From: Gallionella sp.
GTDB taxonomy: Bacteria > Pseudomonadota > Gammaproteobacteria > Burkholderiales > Gallionellaceae
Length of the DNA stretch: 60,746 bases
Direction: 5' to 3'
Assembly (NCBI GenBank): GCA_028687335.1
Contig: JAQUAI010000015.1
Coordinates: 1 to 60,746, forward strand
Shown: positions 42,698 to 51,049 of the stretch, piece by piece
Numbering within the stretch: the first letter of the stretch is position 1
Layout of the letters: every line of letters starts with the position of its first letter
The notes under the pieces: generated by a model
Database searches by the model: none
What the model was told of the DNA's origin: nothing
The model's input: the letters and a program-made list of their open reading frames with translations, nothing else
Translations under genes and position numbers: made by a program

Positions 42698-44373
42698 AAG
42701 TTTTATTGGGCCTAGTTATAGCAATGCTGCTTGGTGGCTGCGCGACTCATCCAAGTCATAGCCAGACGGCGGACGCAATACAGCGCGAAATGAATCAGTC
42801 GGTGCAACAGGCTGAGCCAGCCAGTCCAGATGCTGTATCGAATGCCTTGCTGCCGCCGTTGGCTGCGGATATGCCACGCGTTGAAAACAAACCGCTGGAA
42901 ACACGTTTTGATCTTACTGTGAACAACACCCCTGCGAACCAAGTCTTCATGGCTGTGGTTTCCGGCACGCGCTACAGCATGCTGCTGCATCCTGAAGTGA
43001 GCGGCAATATCTCGCTTAATCTCAAAGATGTGACGGTGTTTGAAGCGCTGGAAGCGATACGTGAAATGTATGGCTACGATTACAAAGTGGATGGCGCGCG
43101 TATCTATGTGCAACCGCTGACCATGCAGACACGGATTTTTCAGGTGAACTACCTGACTGGGAATCGCGAAGGGAAATCTTCGGTGCGTGTTGCCTCCGGC
43201 TCGGTTGCAGACATCACCACGGGAAGTAATGCGGCGGCGGCTCAAACTGCTGGGCAAAGCAACCGTGACAGTGCGCGCATTAGCACGACCTCCAGCAGCG
43301 ATTTTTGGGAAGATGTTGCCAAAGCCTTGCACGCCATCGTTGGCAGTGAAAAAGGCCGCAGTGTGGTGATTAGCCCGATGTCTGGTGTGATTGTGATTCG
43401 CGCCATGCCGGAAGAGCTGCATAGCGTGTCGGCCTATCTGAAAGCAGCGCAAATCTCGGTTGAGCGGCAGGTTATCTTGGAAGCAAAAATTATCGAAGTG
43501 CAGCTTTCCAACGGCGCGCAATCGGGTGTGAATTGGGCGGCGTTCAAGACTGGGGCGAATAGCGCAATTTCGACTGGGCAATTGGGAAATGGCGCATTTC
43601 TTTCTCCGATGACTGCGGGTGCCGCTAATCTGATGGGTGGAGGTGGAACAGTGAGCGCAATTCCCGGTGCGGATATTGTCAATACTGCTACGGCGACTGG
43701 CGGATCACTATTCGGTCTGGCATTCCAGACTAGTAACTTTGCCGCCATGCTGGAATTTCTTGAGTCGCAGGGTAGCGTGCATGTGCTGTCGAGTCCGCGC
43801 ATTGCTACGTTGAATAATCAAAAAGCGGTGCTTAAAGTTGGCACGGACGAATTTTTTGTGACCAAAATTACCGGTGGTAGTACGACAGGTGCGACGGCAA
43901 CAACCGCTGCAACGGTCACTGCGCCAACGGTGGAAACGACCGCGTTCTTCTCCGGCATCATGCTGGATGTCACGCCTAAGATTGATGAAAACAACGAGAT
44001 CGTGTTGCATGTCCATCCTTCGGTGAGTCAGGTTTCAACTGTGAACAAGTCGCTTAATCTGGGAACGCAGCTGGGCACCTTTAATCTGCCCATGCCTTCT
44101 AGTGCCGTGTCTGAAACGGATAGTGTGGTGCGCGCGCGTGATGGTCAGATCGTGGTGATCGGAGGTTTGATGCGTCAGGCAACGACGGATACGCAATCCG
44201 GTTTGCCGGGTTTGCCCAAATCGATCTTCGGTCAAACCAGCAAAGTTTCTGAAAAGCGCGAACTGGTTATTTTGCTCAAGCCCACTGTTGTGGACGGTGA
44301 TAAAGACTGGTCGCAGGACATTGCGCAAAGCCGTGATCGCATGAGCGAGATGAGCCGTCCGGCTGTCAAATAG
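42694..44373 (+). CDS. mshL: MSHA outer-membrane secretin
   Basis: 559 residues. A lipoprotein signal (LVIAMLLGGCATHPS, lipobox LGGC), N-terminal secretin/TonB short domain (VNNTPANQVFMAVVSGTRYS), an N1-like domain, then the secretin core: VHVLSSPRIATLNNQKAVLKVG and IVVIGGLMRQATTDTQSGLPG. It forms the gate through which the pilus leaves. Confidence 0.93.
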   Translation: MKVLLGLVIAMLLGGCATHPSHSQTADAIQREMNQSVQQAEPASPDAVSNALLPPLAADMPRVENKPLETRFDLTVNNTPANQVFMAVVSGTRYSMLLHPEVSGNISLNLKDVTVFEALEAIREMYGYDYKVDGARIYVQPLTMQTRIFQVNYLTGNREGKSSVRVASGSVADITTGSNAAAAQTAGQSNRDSARISTTSSSDFWEDVAKALHAIVGSEKGRSVVISPMSGVIVIRAMPEELHSVSAYLKAAQISVERQVILEAKIIEVQLSNGAQSGVNWAAFKTGANSAISTGQLGNGAFLSPMTAGAANLMGGGGTVSAIPGADIVNTATATGGSLFGLAFQTSNFAAMLEFLESQGSVHVLSSPRIATLNNQKAVLKVGTDEFFVTKITGGSTTGATATTAATVTAPTVETTAFFSGIMLDVTPKIDENNEIVLHVHPSVSQVSTVNKSLNLGTQLGTFNLPMPSSAVSETDSVVRARDGQIVVIGGLMRQATTDTQSGLPGLPKSIFGQTSKVSEKRELVILLKPTVVDGDKDWSQDIAQSRDRMSEMSRPAVK

Positions 44374-44377
44374 CGAG

Positions 44378-45334
44378 ATGTATCGACAGCATTTCGGTCT
44401 GCGTGAACTTCCTTTCGGTCTGACACCGGACACGTCTTTTTTCTTTGCCTGTAGCAGCTATCAGGAAGCGTTAAACACCTTGTTGGTGGCGGCGCGCAAC
44501 GGCGAGGGTTTTATCAAAATCACGGGTGAGGTAGGCAACGGCAAGACGCTGTTGTGCCGCAAGTTTCTCGCCACGCTGAATCAGGGTACGCAATCGACCA
44601 CTGCCATCGGCACGCAAGACCAGTCCGCCGAAGCGCCGCAATCTCCGCGCTTTGTCACGGCGTACATTCCCAATCCCTATCTGGAGCCGCGTAGTTTGTT
44701 GCTGGCATTGGCGGACGAGTTTCGCGTGCCGCTGGAGAAAGATGCCGATCAGCACGTATTACTGAAGGGGCTGACCCAAGCTTTGCTTGATTGCGCGCGC
44801 AATGGGCAACGGGCTTTGGTGTGCTTGGACGAGGCACAGGCGATGCCGCTGGAAAGTTTGGAGGTGTTGCGCCTGCTGACCAATCTGGAAACCGAGAAGC
44901 GAAAATTGTTGCAAGTAGTGCTGTTTGGGCAGCCGGAGTTGAATGCACATCTGGGGCAGCATTCGATACGCCAGCTGCGCCAGCGCATCAGTTTTCAATA
45001 TGATTTATCCGGCTTGCTCAAAGATGAGTTGGAACGCTATTTGCGCCATCGTCTGGCAGTGGCGGGATACAGTGGCGAGACTTTGTTTACGTCGGGTGCG
45101 GTTGGCAAATTGCATCGCATTAGCGGTGGTACGCCGCGCCTAGTGAATATCGTCGCGCACAAGGCGATGATGTTGGCTTATAGCGAAGGGCGGCAACAAG
45201 TGTTGAACAAACACATACGCGATGCCGCCGCCGATACGCCTGAAGTGCGCCGCGACTGGTTGCCTTGGACACTGGGCTTGCTGGGCGGAGCGGTAAGTTT
45301 GTCATTGATTTTGGTCTGGCAGGTGGTGCGATGA
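44378..45334 (+). CDS. mshM: MSHA biogenesis AAA ATPase MshM (ExeA/GspA-like)
   Basis: 318 residues. It starts MYRQHFGLRELPFGLTPD, the GspA-type opening; Walker A is GEVGNGKTLLCRKF, Walker B ALVCLDEAQAM, and a membrane helix (LGLLGGAVSLSLILVWQVV) ends the protein. ExeA-like proteins help assemble the secretin through the cell wall. Confidence 0.92.
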   Translation: MYRQHFGLRELPFGLTPDTSFFFACSSYQEALNTLLVAARNGEGFIKITGEVGNGKTLLCRKFLATLNQGTQSTTAIGTQDQSAEAPQSPRFVTAYIPNPYLEPRSLLLALADEFRVPLEKDADQHVLLKGLTQALLDCARNGQRALVCLDEAQAMPLESLEVLRLLTNLETEKRKLLQVVLFGQPELNAHLGQHSIRQLRQRISFQYDLSGLLKDELERYLRHRLAVAGYSGETLFTSGAVGKLHRISGGTPRLVNIVAHKAMMLAYSEGRQQVLNKHIRDAAADTPEVRRDWLPWTLGLLGGAVSLSLILVWQVVR

Positions 45335-46329
45335 GCGTCATTAATCAGGTGTTAAACCAGCTTGAGCAACGCGGTGTTCAGAGTGCGCCGGAGCAGGTGC
45401 TGATTCGTGCTATTCCGCCACGGCGTACTAACAAAAGCAGGTTGTGGTTTGCGCTAGCAGCCCTGTTGCTGCTGGCGTTAGCTTGGGCGGCTCGGCAATG
45501 GCTGCCCAGCGAAACGTTGCCAGTGCAGCCCGCCGAGATTGCGGAGCCTGCCACTGCGGTTGCCGTATCGGCTGACTTGCCTGCATCGCGCTTGAGTTTT
45601 GAATTGAGCTCCTTGCCTTTGCCATCGTCGTTACGCGCGCCAGTGCAAGCGGTTGCGCCAGTGGCTGTGCCAGCGCCATCGAGTGCGGTGCCAGTCACTC
45701 CCGCCAAACCAGCACCGCAGATCGCGACACAGCCAGCCGAGAGTGCGGCTCCAGTCAAGCGGGTGAGTACGGCGCAACAGGCCGATGCTGAATTTCGCCG
45801 TGCCGCTGGGCTGATGCAGCAGGGACGTATTGCCGATGCTTTGACCGGTTACGAAGCTGCTTTGCGCTTGCATGCCGGACATGATGCGGCGCGGCAGGCA
45901 TTGGTCGCGCTGTTGCTGGAACAGAAGCGCGCACCTGAGGCTGAGCGCGTGTTGCAAGACGGTTTGCTAACCAAACCGGAGCACGGCGGCTTTGCCATGA
46001 CGCTGGCACGTTTGCAGGTGGAGCGGGGCGCACTGGACACGGCGGTGGCAACACTGGAAAAATCTTTGCCGCACAATGCAGACAGGGCGGAATACCGTGC
46101 GTTTTTGGCGGCGTTGTTGCAGCGTCAGGGGCGGCATCAGGAAACTGTTGGTCATTATCAAGTCGCTTTGCATGCGCTGCCGGGCAACGGTTTGTGGCAG
46201 ATGGGTTACGGTATTTCGCTGGAAGCTTTGCAGCGCCGAGAAGAAGCCCGTGCCGCATTTAAGCAGGCACTGGCCAGTGGTTCGCTGAATCCCGAGTTAA
46301 GGAAGTTTGTGCAGCAAAGACTGAAGTAA
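45331..46329 (+). CDS. mshN: MSHA biogenesis TPR protein MshN
   Basis: 332 residues from ATG 45331, overlapping the mshM stop as ATGA. It begins SVINQVLNQLEQRGV, typical of MshN and GspB, then a membrane helix (LWFALAALLLLALAWAA), a proline/alanine-rich linker and tetratricopeptide repeats from about 150 to the end. Last gene of the msh locus. Confidence 0.88.
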   Translation: MSVINQVLNQLEQRGVQSAPEQVLIRAIPPRRTNKSRLWFALAALLLLALAWAARQWLPSETLPVQPAEIAEPATAVAVSADLPASRLSFELSSLPLPSSLRAPVQAVAPVAVPAPSSAVPVTPAKPAPQIATQPAESAAPVKRVSTAQQADAEFRRAAGLMQQGRIADALTGYEAALRLHAGHDAARQALVALLLEQKRAPEAERVLQDGLLTKPEHGGFAMTLARLQVERGALDTAVATLEKSLPHNADRAEYRAFLAALLQRQGRHQETVGHYQVALHALPGNGLWQMGYGISLEALQRREEARAAFKQALASGSLNPELRKFVQQRLK

Positions 46330-46434
46330 AAGAGAATGGCGTGAAGTAAACCCATAGAGACATTGTTGTTCTCCGCGTATTCCGCGCCTCCGCGTGAAAA
46401 ACTTGTCATGCTTTCACGTAATCTGATTGCATCA

Positions 46435-46604
46435 CTAGTGATTCGGCTAGATGATGTTTGAACTCAGAAATGCATACACCCAAACCCAAACCCCTCCCAA
46501 CCTCCCCTTATCAGGGGAGGAGCGAACTCAGCTCTCCCCCTGATAAGGGGGAGTTGGAGGGGGTTGGTTCTCGTACTTAAAACATCATCTAGCCGGATCA
46601 CTAG
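46435..46604. mobile_element. MITE-like element with 25-bp terminal inverted repeats
   Basis: CTAGTGATTCGGCTAGATGA then TGTTT (46435-46459) and its inverted copy ending GGATCACTAG (46580-46604) match at 24 of 25 bases. They enclose the class A palindrome at 46489-46565. The ends are CTAG on both sides. The 170-bp unit sits between convergent mshN and comF and codes for nothing. Target duplications are not obvious. It could also serve as a bidirectional terminator. Confidence 0.65.
46489..46565. repeat. Nested palindromic repeat, class A, copy 2 (reverse orientation)
   Basis: From AACCCCTCCCAACCTCCCC to GGAGGGGGTT. Its reverse complement equals the unit at 4771-4846 except for the central 6-7 bases and about one arm base. 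Both arms are hairpins with TTATCA/TGATAA cores. Confidence 0.85.
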
Positions 46605-46611
46605 CCCCCCT

Positions 46612-47328
46612 TCAGCGATGCGGCATCGTTCGGGCAATCACCCATACGTCAATTTCTCGCGCACCTTGTTTGCGGACGGCTTTGGCCAGCGCATTCATGC
46701 TCGCGCCTGTAGTCAGCACGTCATCCACCAGTGCGACATGTTTTCCCTGTACCTCGCTTGCACACTCGAAAGCATTGCGTACATTTTTCCGACGCTGATC
46801 CCACGGCAAGCCAGATTGCGGCGGGGTGTCGCGCACGCGGCGGCACGCCGTTTGTAATAAGGGTATGTGCAAGCGGCGCGACAAACCGCTGGCAAATAGC
46901 AGGGACTGGTTGAACCCGCGCGACCTGAGTTTAGCGGGATGCAAAGGCATAGGAATAAGCAGATCGGGCAAGGTGGCTGGAGTGCAGTGTTGCGCAAAAT
47001 GCAGGGCAAAGGCATCGGCCAGTGCCAGTTGCTCGCGGAACTTCATCGCCTGTATCAATTGATCAACCGGAAACGCATAGCGGTATGGCGCAAGTGTGCG
47101 ATCAAAGGCGGGTGGTTTGCGCAGGCAATGGCCGCATACCTGCGCGGCAGGAGAGGGGAGGGCGCATATCGGGCAGCTTGCCGCACCGAGGCGAGGCATA
47201 TCGCGTTCGCACGCGTTACACCATAAGCCGTCCCAGTTCATGCTGCCGCAAAGTGAGCAGGGTTGGGCGGGGCTGATTCGCTTGATTAGCGTTCGGATGT
47301 TCAATGCACTATCGCGTAAAATGGACAC
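46612..47328 (-). CDS. comF: ComF family phosphoribosyltransferase-like protein
   Basis: 239 residues from GTG 47328, chosen for GAAGGAG 6 bases upstream; longer starts would run into the bioB leader. An N-terminal zinc-ribbon region has CSLCGS, CNAC, CPIC and CGHC; the phosphoribosyltransferase domain ends with the PRPP loop HVALVDDVLTTGASMNA. ComF proteins assist DNA uptake by natural transformation. Divergent from bioB with 62 bp between starts, a common order. Confidence 0.92.
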   Translation of the reverse strand: MSILRDSALNIRTLIKRISPAQPCSLCGSMNWDGLWCNACERDMPRLGAASCPICALPSPAAQVCGHCLRKPPAFDRTLAPYRYAFPVDQLIQAMKFREQLALADAFALHFAQHCTPATLPDLLIPMPLHPAKLRSRGFNQSLLFASGLSRRLHIPLLQTACRRVRDTPPQSGLPWDQRRKNVRNAFECASEVQGKHVALVDDVLTTGASMNALAKAVRKQGAREIDVWVIARTMPHR

Positions 47329-47390
47329 CGCAAACTCCTTCACATTTTTTAGCATCATAAACGGCAGTAACTCTCCAGAGCGTAAACAAA

Positions 47391-48404
47391 ATGAATACAC
47401 CGATCATCCCTCAAACTCAGGCTATCGAATTTGTGCGCAAGGTCGCGCGTGACGACAGCACACAAGGCTGGCGCGTCGCCGAGATCGAAGCCTTGCTCCA
47501 ACTTCCTTTTGCCGATTTGCTCTATCGCGCACAGCAAATTCACCGTGAACATTTTGATCCGAACGCGGTTCAGCTCTCTACTTTGTTATCGATCAAAACC
47601 GGCGGCTGTTCCGAGGATTGCGGTTACTGTCCGCAGTCTGCTTTTCATAATGCGGGTGTCGAGAATAAAAAAATGCTCGACGTAAGCGAAGTGGTAAAGG
47701 CCGCCAAAGCCGCGCAGGATGCGGGCGCAGATCGTTTCTGCATGGGCGCGGCATGGCGCGAGCCATCGGAAGAAGACATGGCTGCCGTGGTGGAGATGGT
47801 TAAGGAGGTGCGCGCGCTGGGCATGGAAACCTGCGCCACGCTGGGTATGCTAAGCGACGAACAAACTGAACAACTACGCGCCGCCGGGCTCGACTATTAC
47901 AACCACAACCTCGATACCACGCCCGAGTTTTACGGCAACATCATCAGCACACGCGATTATCAGGACAGGCTGGACACACTAGAGCGCGTGCGTAAAGCCG
48001 GGATGCATGTGTGCAGCGGCGGTATCGTCGGCATGGGGGAAAGTCTGACCCAGCGTGCCGGGCTTATCGCGCAACTGGCCAATATGAACCCGTACCCGGA
48101 AAGCGTGCCGATCAATAATCTGGTCAAGGTCGAAGGCACACCATTAGCCGACCAGGCCGAAATTGACCCGCTCGACTTCGTGCGCACCATCGCCGTGGCG
48201 CGCATCACCATGCCAACTGCACGCGTACGACTTTCCGCAGGCCGCCAGCAGATGAGCGATGCCGTGCAAGCCTTGTGTTTCTTGGCGGGTGCCAACTCTA
48301 TTTTCTACGGCGAGCAGCTGCTGACAACCGGCAACCCCGAAGTGGAACGCGACCGTGCGTTGATGGATAAGCTAGGGATGTATCCGTTTGCTGATAAGCA
48401 TTGA
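47391..48404 (+). CDS. bioB: Biotin synthase
   Basis: Inserts sulfur into dethiobiotin using radical SAM chemistry. 337 residues. The 4Fe-4S SAM cluster cysteines are at 73, 77 and 80 (CSEDCGYC); [12 protein letters not shown] and the arginine in RLSAGR, a ligand of the 2Fe-2S cluster, are present. Head of the biotin operon. Confidence 0.97.
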   Translation: MNTPIIPQTQAIEFVRKVARDDSTQGWRVAEIEALLQLPFADLLYRAQQIHREHFDPNAVQLSTLLSIKTGGCSEDCGYCPQSAFHNAGVENKKMLDVSEVVKAAKAAQDAGADRFCMGAAWREPSEEDMAAVVEMVKEVRALGMETCATLGMLSDEQTEQLRAAGLDYYNHNLDTTPEFYGNIISTRDYQDRLDTLERVRKAGMHVCSGGIVGMGESLTQRAGLIAQLANMNPYPESVPINNLVKVEGTPLADQAEIDPLDFVRTIAVARITMPTARVRLSAGRQQMSDAVQALCFLAGANSIFYGEQLLTTGNPEVERDRALMDKLGMYPFADKH

Positions 48405-48430
48405 GTTGTTTTGTGGTTGCAAAGCAAAAC

Positions 48431-48606
48431 CTTAACCCCCCTCAGTCCCCCCTTGTCAGGGGGGATGACGATACTTTACAGTCAGTACAAAATGTCGAAA
48501 GAGAAGCGGATACGCCCCCCCTGTCTGCGGAAGGGTCGCCGCAAAGCGGCGGGGTACCCACCGGCGTACCCCTTGCGGGTGTAAGGGGAGGTTGGGAGGG
48601 GTTAGG
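48431..48606. repeat. Nested palindromic repeat, class A-related, long form beside DUF559
   Basis: The left arm AACCCCCCTCAGTCCCCCC with TTGTCAGGGGGG and the right end AAGGGGAGGTTGGGAGGGG-TT bracket a 110-base centre with further hairpins (CGCCGC-AAA-GCGGCG; GGGGTACC...GGTACCCC-like). It starts 27 bp after bioB and ends just before the DUF559 start, so it carries the GGAGG sequences upstream of that gene. Confidence 0.75.
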
Positions 48607-48610
48607 TTTT

Positions 48611-48955
48611 TTGCCTTACGATAAAAATCTCACCGCACTCGCCAGAGAAAATCGAAAAAATCCCACATCGGCAGAACTCAAAATCTGGAAAGAGGTATTG
48701 AGCCATCGTCAATTTTCGGAATACAAATTTCTGCGTCAGAAACCCATTGAATACTTCATCGTTGATTTTTACTGCGCAGAATTGCGATGGGTGATTGAAA
48801 TCGATGGTGACAGCCATGCTGAGCAAAAAAATTATGACGAACGGCGTACCGCATTGTTGCAACAGCATGGGTTGAAAGTGATTCGTTACGATAACAATGA
48901 TGTGCTGAATAACATCGCTGGCGTGTACGATGATTTGATGAAGAGACTTCACTAA
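48611..48955 (+). CDS. DUF559 protein (Vsr-like endonuclease fold) inside the biotin operon
   Basis: 114 residues from TTG 48611 (MPYDKNLTALARENRKN), the usual start of DUF559 proteins; the frame stays open upstream through the repeat to 48401. Family blocks are KFLRQKPIEYFIVDFYCAEL and WVIEIDGDSHAE, with the acidic D...E.D pattern of a PD-(D/E)XK-like nuclease. Function of the family is unknown. The stop overlaps the bioF start (TAATG). Nothing links it to biotin synthesis; it seems to have entered the operon with the repeat. Confidence 0.85.
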   Translation: MPYDKNLTALARENRKNPTSAELKIWKEVLSHRQFSEYKFLRQKPIEYFIVDFYCAELRWVIEIDGDSHAEQKNYDERRTALLQQHGLKVIRYDNNDVLNNIAGVYDDLMKRLH

Positions 48956-50244
48956 TGTTTGAAAATTTACAGTGCGAATTGGATAAGCGGAAAGCACAAG
49001 GCTTGTTGCGCACGCGCCGCACTTTAGACACGCCACAGTCGCCGCATATCGTCGTGGATGGGATGCCCTATCTCGCTTTCTGTAGCAATGATTACCTGGG
49101 TCTTGCCAATCATCCGCAACTTATCGCCGCATTGCAGCAAGGCGCTACGCAATGGGGGGTGGGTGCAGGGGCGGCGCATTTGGTGAGCGGGCATTTCGAG
49201 CCGCATCATCAACTTGAGCAGCAGCTTGCCGCATTCGTAGACAAACCCGCCGCGCTGCTTTTTTCGACTGGCTATATGGCCAACTTAGGTGTGGTGCAGG
49301 CGCTGGTCGGCAAGGGCGATACGGTATTTGCCGACAAACTCAATCACGCTTCCCTTAATGATGCGATGTTGTTGTCGCGTGCGGATGTAAAGCGTTATCG
49401 GCATGGCGATATGGCGCAGTTGGAAAAGTTATTGGGTGAAGCGCGCGCGGGCCGAAAGCTCATCATCACCGATGCTGTGTTCAGCATGGATGGCGACATC
49501 GCGCCGTTGTGCGAGATGTTGGCGCTGTGCGAAAGGTACGATGCTTGGTTGTATGTGGATGATGCGCATGGGTTCGGTGTGTTGGGTGAGCGGGGGCGAG
49601 GTTCGCTGTTTCATTCATATGGCAACACAGAGCCAAGCGCGTTCCTTCCCCCTTGCAGGGGGAAGGTTAGGATGGGGGTAGAGTTGATGAGTCCCACCAC
49701 TTCTACCCCCTCCCTAGCCCTCCCCCTGCAAGGGGGAGGGGATGGAAAAGAGGCTGCGATAAACTCTCCCCGCATCATCTACATGGCGACATTGGGTAAG
49801 GCGGCTGGCGTGTCGGGTGCATTCGTTGCGGCAGAACAAGTGGTGATAGACACGCTCATCAATCACGCCAACAGCTATGTCTACACCACGGCGACACCAC
49901 CTGCGTTGTCGAGTGCATTGCTGCAAAGTTTGCAGCTGATTGAGCAGGGCGATGAACTGCGTGCGCATCTCCGGCGGCTGATCGCAAGATTGCGTAGCGG
50001 TTTGGCGGGGTTGCCTTGGGCGTTGATGGAGTCGGATACGGCGATTCAACCCTTACTCATCGGCGACAATCAGCGCGCATTGGAATTGAGTGCAGCCTTG
50101 CGCGAGCGAGGTATCTGGGTTGCGGCTATTCGTCCGCCTACCGTGCCACAAGGAACGGCGCGGTTGCGCATCACGCTTTCTGTTGCGCATAGTGAGAGTG
50201 ATGTCGCACAACTGCTGGGAGCGTTGCATGAGCTTGCATGTTGA
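48955..50244 (+). CDS. bioF: 8-amino-7-oxononanoate synthase with an in-frame repeat insertion
   Basis: Condenses pimeloyl-ACP/CoA with alanine, PLP-dependent. 429 residues, against about 385 usually. The Asp-His pair is in VDDAHGFG (202-205) and the PLP lysine at 282 (TLGKAAG). In E. coli these are 204-207 and 236, so about 48 residues are added between them. Most of the addition is the class B repeat at 49644-49743, read as SAFLPPCRGKV...LALPLQGGGD. The frame is intact on both sides, so the protein may still be functional with a surface loop. Confidence 0.93.
   Translation: MFENLQCELDKRKAQGLLRTRRTLDTPQSPHIVVDGMPYLAFCSNDYLGLANHPQLIAALQQGATQWGVGAGAAHLVSGHFEPHHQLEQQLAAFVDKPAALLFSTGYMANLGVVQALVGKGDTVFADKLNHASLNDAMLLSRADVKRYRHGDMAQLEKLLGEARAGRKLIITDAVFSMDGDIAPLCEMLALCERYDAWLYVDDAHGFGVLGERGRGSLFHSYGNTEPSAFLPPCRGKVRMGVELMSPTTSTPSLALPLQGGGDGKEAAINSPRIIYMATLGKAAGVSGAFVAAEQVVIDTLINHANSYVYTTATPPALSSALLQSLQLIEQGDELRAHLRRLIARLRSGLAGLPWALMESDTAIQPLLIGDNQRALELSAALRERGIWVAAIRPPTVPQGTARLRITLSVAHSESDVAQLLGALHELAC
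49644..49743. repeat. Nested palindromic repeat, class B, copy 2, translated within bioF
   Basis: CCTTCCCCCTTGCAGGGGG then AAGGTTAGGATGGGGGTAGA form the left arm and CTTCTACCCCCTCCCTAGCC then CTCCCCCTGCAAGGGGGAGG form the right. The arms are inverted copies. The first 43 bases equal the copy at 36492. It lies in frame in bioF without stop codons. Confidence 0.9.
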
Positions 50245-51049
50245 AGTGACAGGGCGTGGCGAACCACTGGTCATGCTGCATGGCTGGGGAATGCACGGCG
50301 GTATTTTGGGCGAAGTGATTACAACGCTGGCGAATGATTTTGAAGTGCATAACGTCGATCTGCCGGGGCACGGATTGAGTTCTGGGAAGCGGGAATGTGG
50401 GGCATCTATCTCTTCTTTGGGTGTTGAAAGCGTGCACGCTTCCCCCTTCTCGCTAGATACCATCGTCACCGAATTATCGGCCCAATTTCCGGGGCCGGTG
50501 AGCCTTCTGGGGTGGTCCTTGGGGGGCATCATTGCGCAGCATTGGGCGGCGCGCGAGCCGGAAAAAATCAAGCGTCTCGTTCTAGTGGCAAGCACGCCGT
50601 GTTTTACCGAGCGTGATGACTGGTCGTGCGCGATGCCGCGTGAAACGCTGGCGCAATTTGCCGCCGAGCTTGAGCAAAATCATGCGGCAACGCTGCGCCG
50701 TTTTCTCGCCTTGCAAGTGCGTGGCAGTGAAGGTGAGCGCGAATTGTTGCTGGATTTGCGCGCCAGTTTATTCAGTCGTGGTGAGCCTCAACTCGCGGCA
50801 TTGCGCGGTGGGTTGAATATCCTGCGTGATGCCGATTTACGCGACGGACTGAAGCAGATCAAATCGCCCACTTTGCTGATTGCGGGTGAGCGCGACAAGC
50901 TTACCCCGCCGCAGGCATCGTATTATCTGGCTCAGACATTGCCGCATGCGCGCATGGTTGAGATTGCGGCTGCGGCACACGCGCCATTTTTGTCTCATCC
51001 GCAAATATTCAACGAACACTTAAAGAGCTTTTTGCATGAACGAATTTGA
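50228..51049 (+). CDS. bioH: Pimeloyl-ACP methyl ester carboxylesterase
   Basis: Hydrolyses pimeloyl-ACP methyl ester, ending fatty-acid-like elongation. 273 residues from ATG 50228, within the end of bioF. The nucleophile serine is at 97 (GWSLGG); the C-terminal histidine is in AAAHAPFLSHP and the aspartate in AGERDKLTPP. Serine is 15 places later than in E. coli BioH (82), because of an extra loop GKRECGASISSLGVESVHAS between DLPGHGLS and FSLDTIV. Its DNA has 8-bp inverted repeats at both ends. Confidence 0.92.
   Translation: MSLHVEVTGRGEPLVMLHGWGMHGGILGEVITTLANDFEVHNVDLPGHGLSSGKRECGASISSLGVESVHASPFSLDTIVTELSAQFPGPVSLLGWSLGGIIAQHWAAREPEKIKRLVLVASTPCFTERDDWSCAMPRETLAQFAAELEQNHAATLRRFLALQVRGSEGERELLLDLRASLFSRGEPQLAALRGGLNILRDADLRDGLKQIKSPTLLIAGERDKLTPPQASYYLAQTLPHARMVEIAAAAHAPFLSHPQIFNEHLKSFLHERI

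Noticed and set aside
48431..49743. GC-rich repeats considered as a CRISPR array
   Set aside because: There are no regularly spaced identical repeats with unique spacers and no cas genes; the units are isolated nested palindromes.
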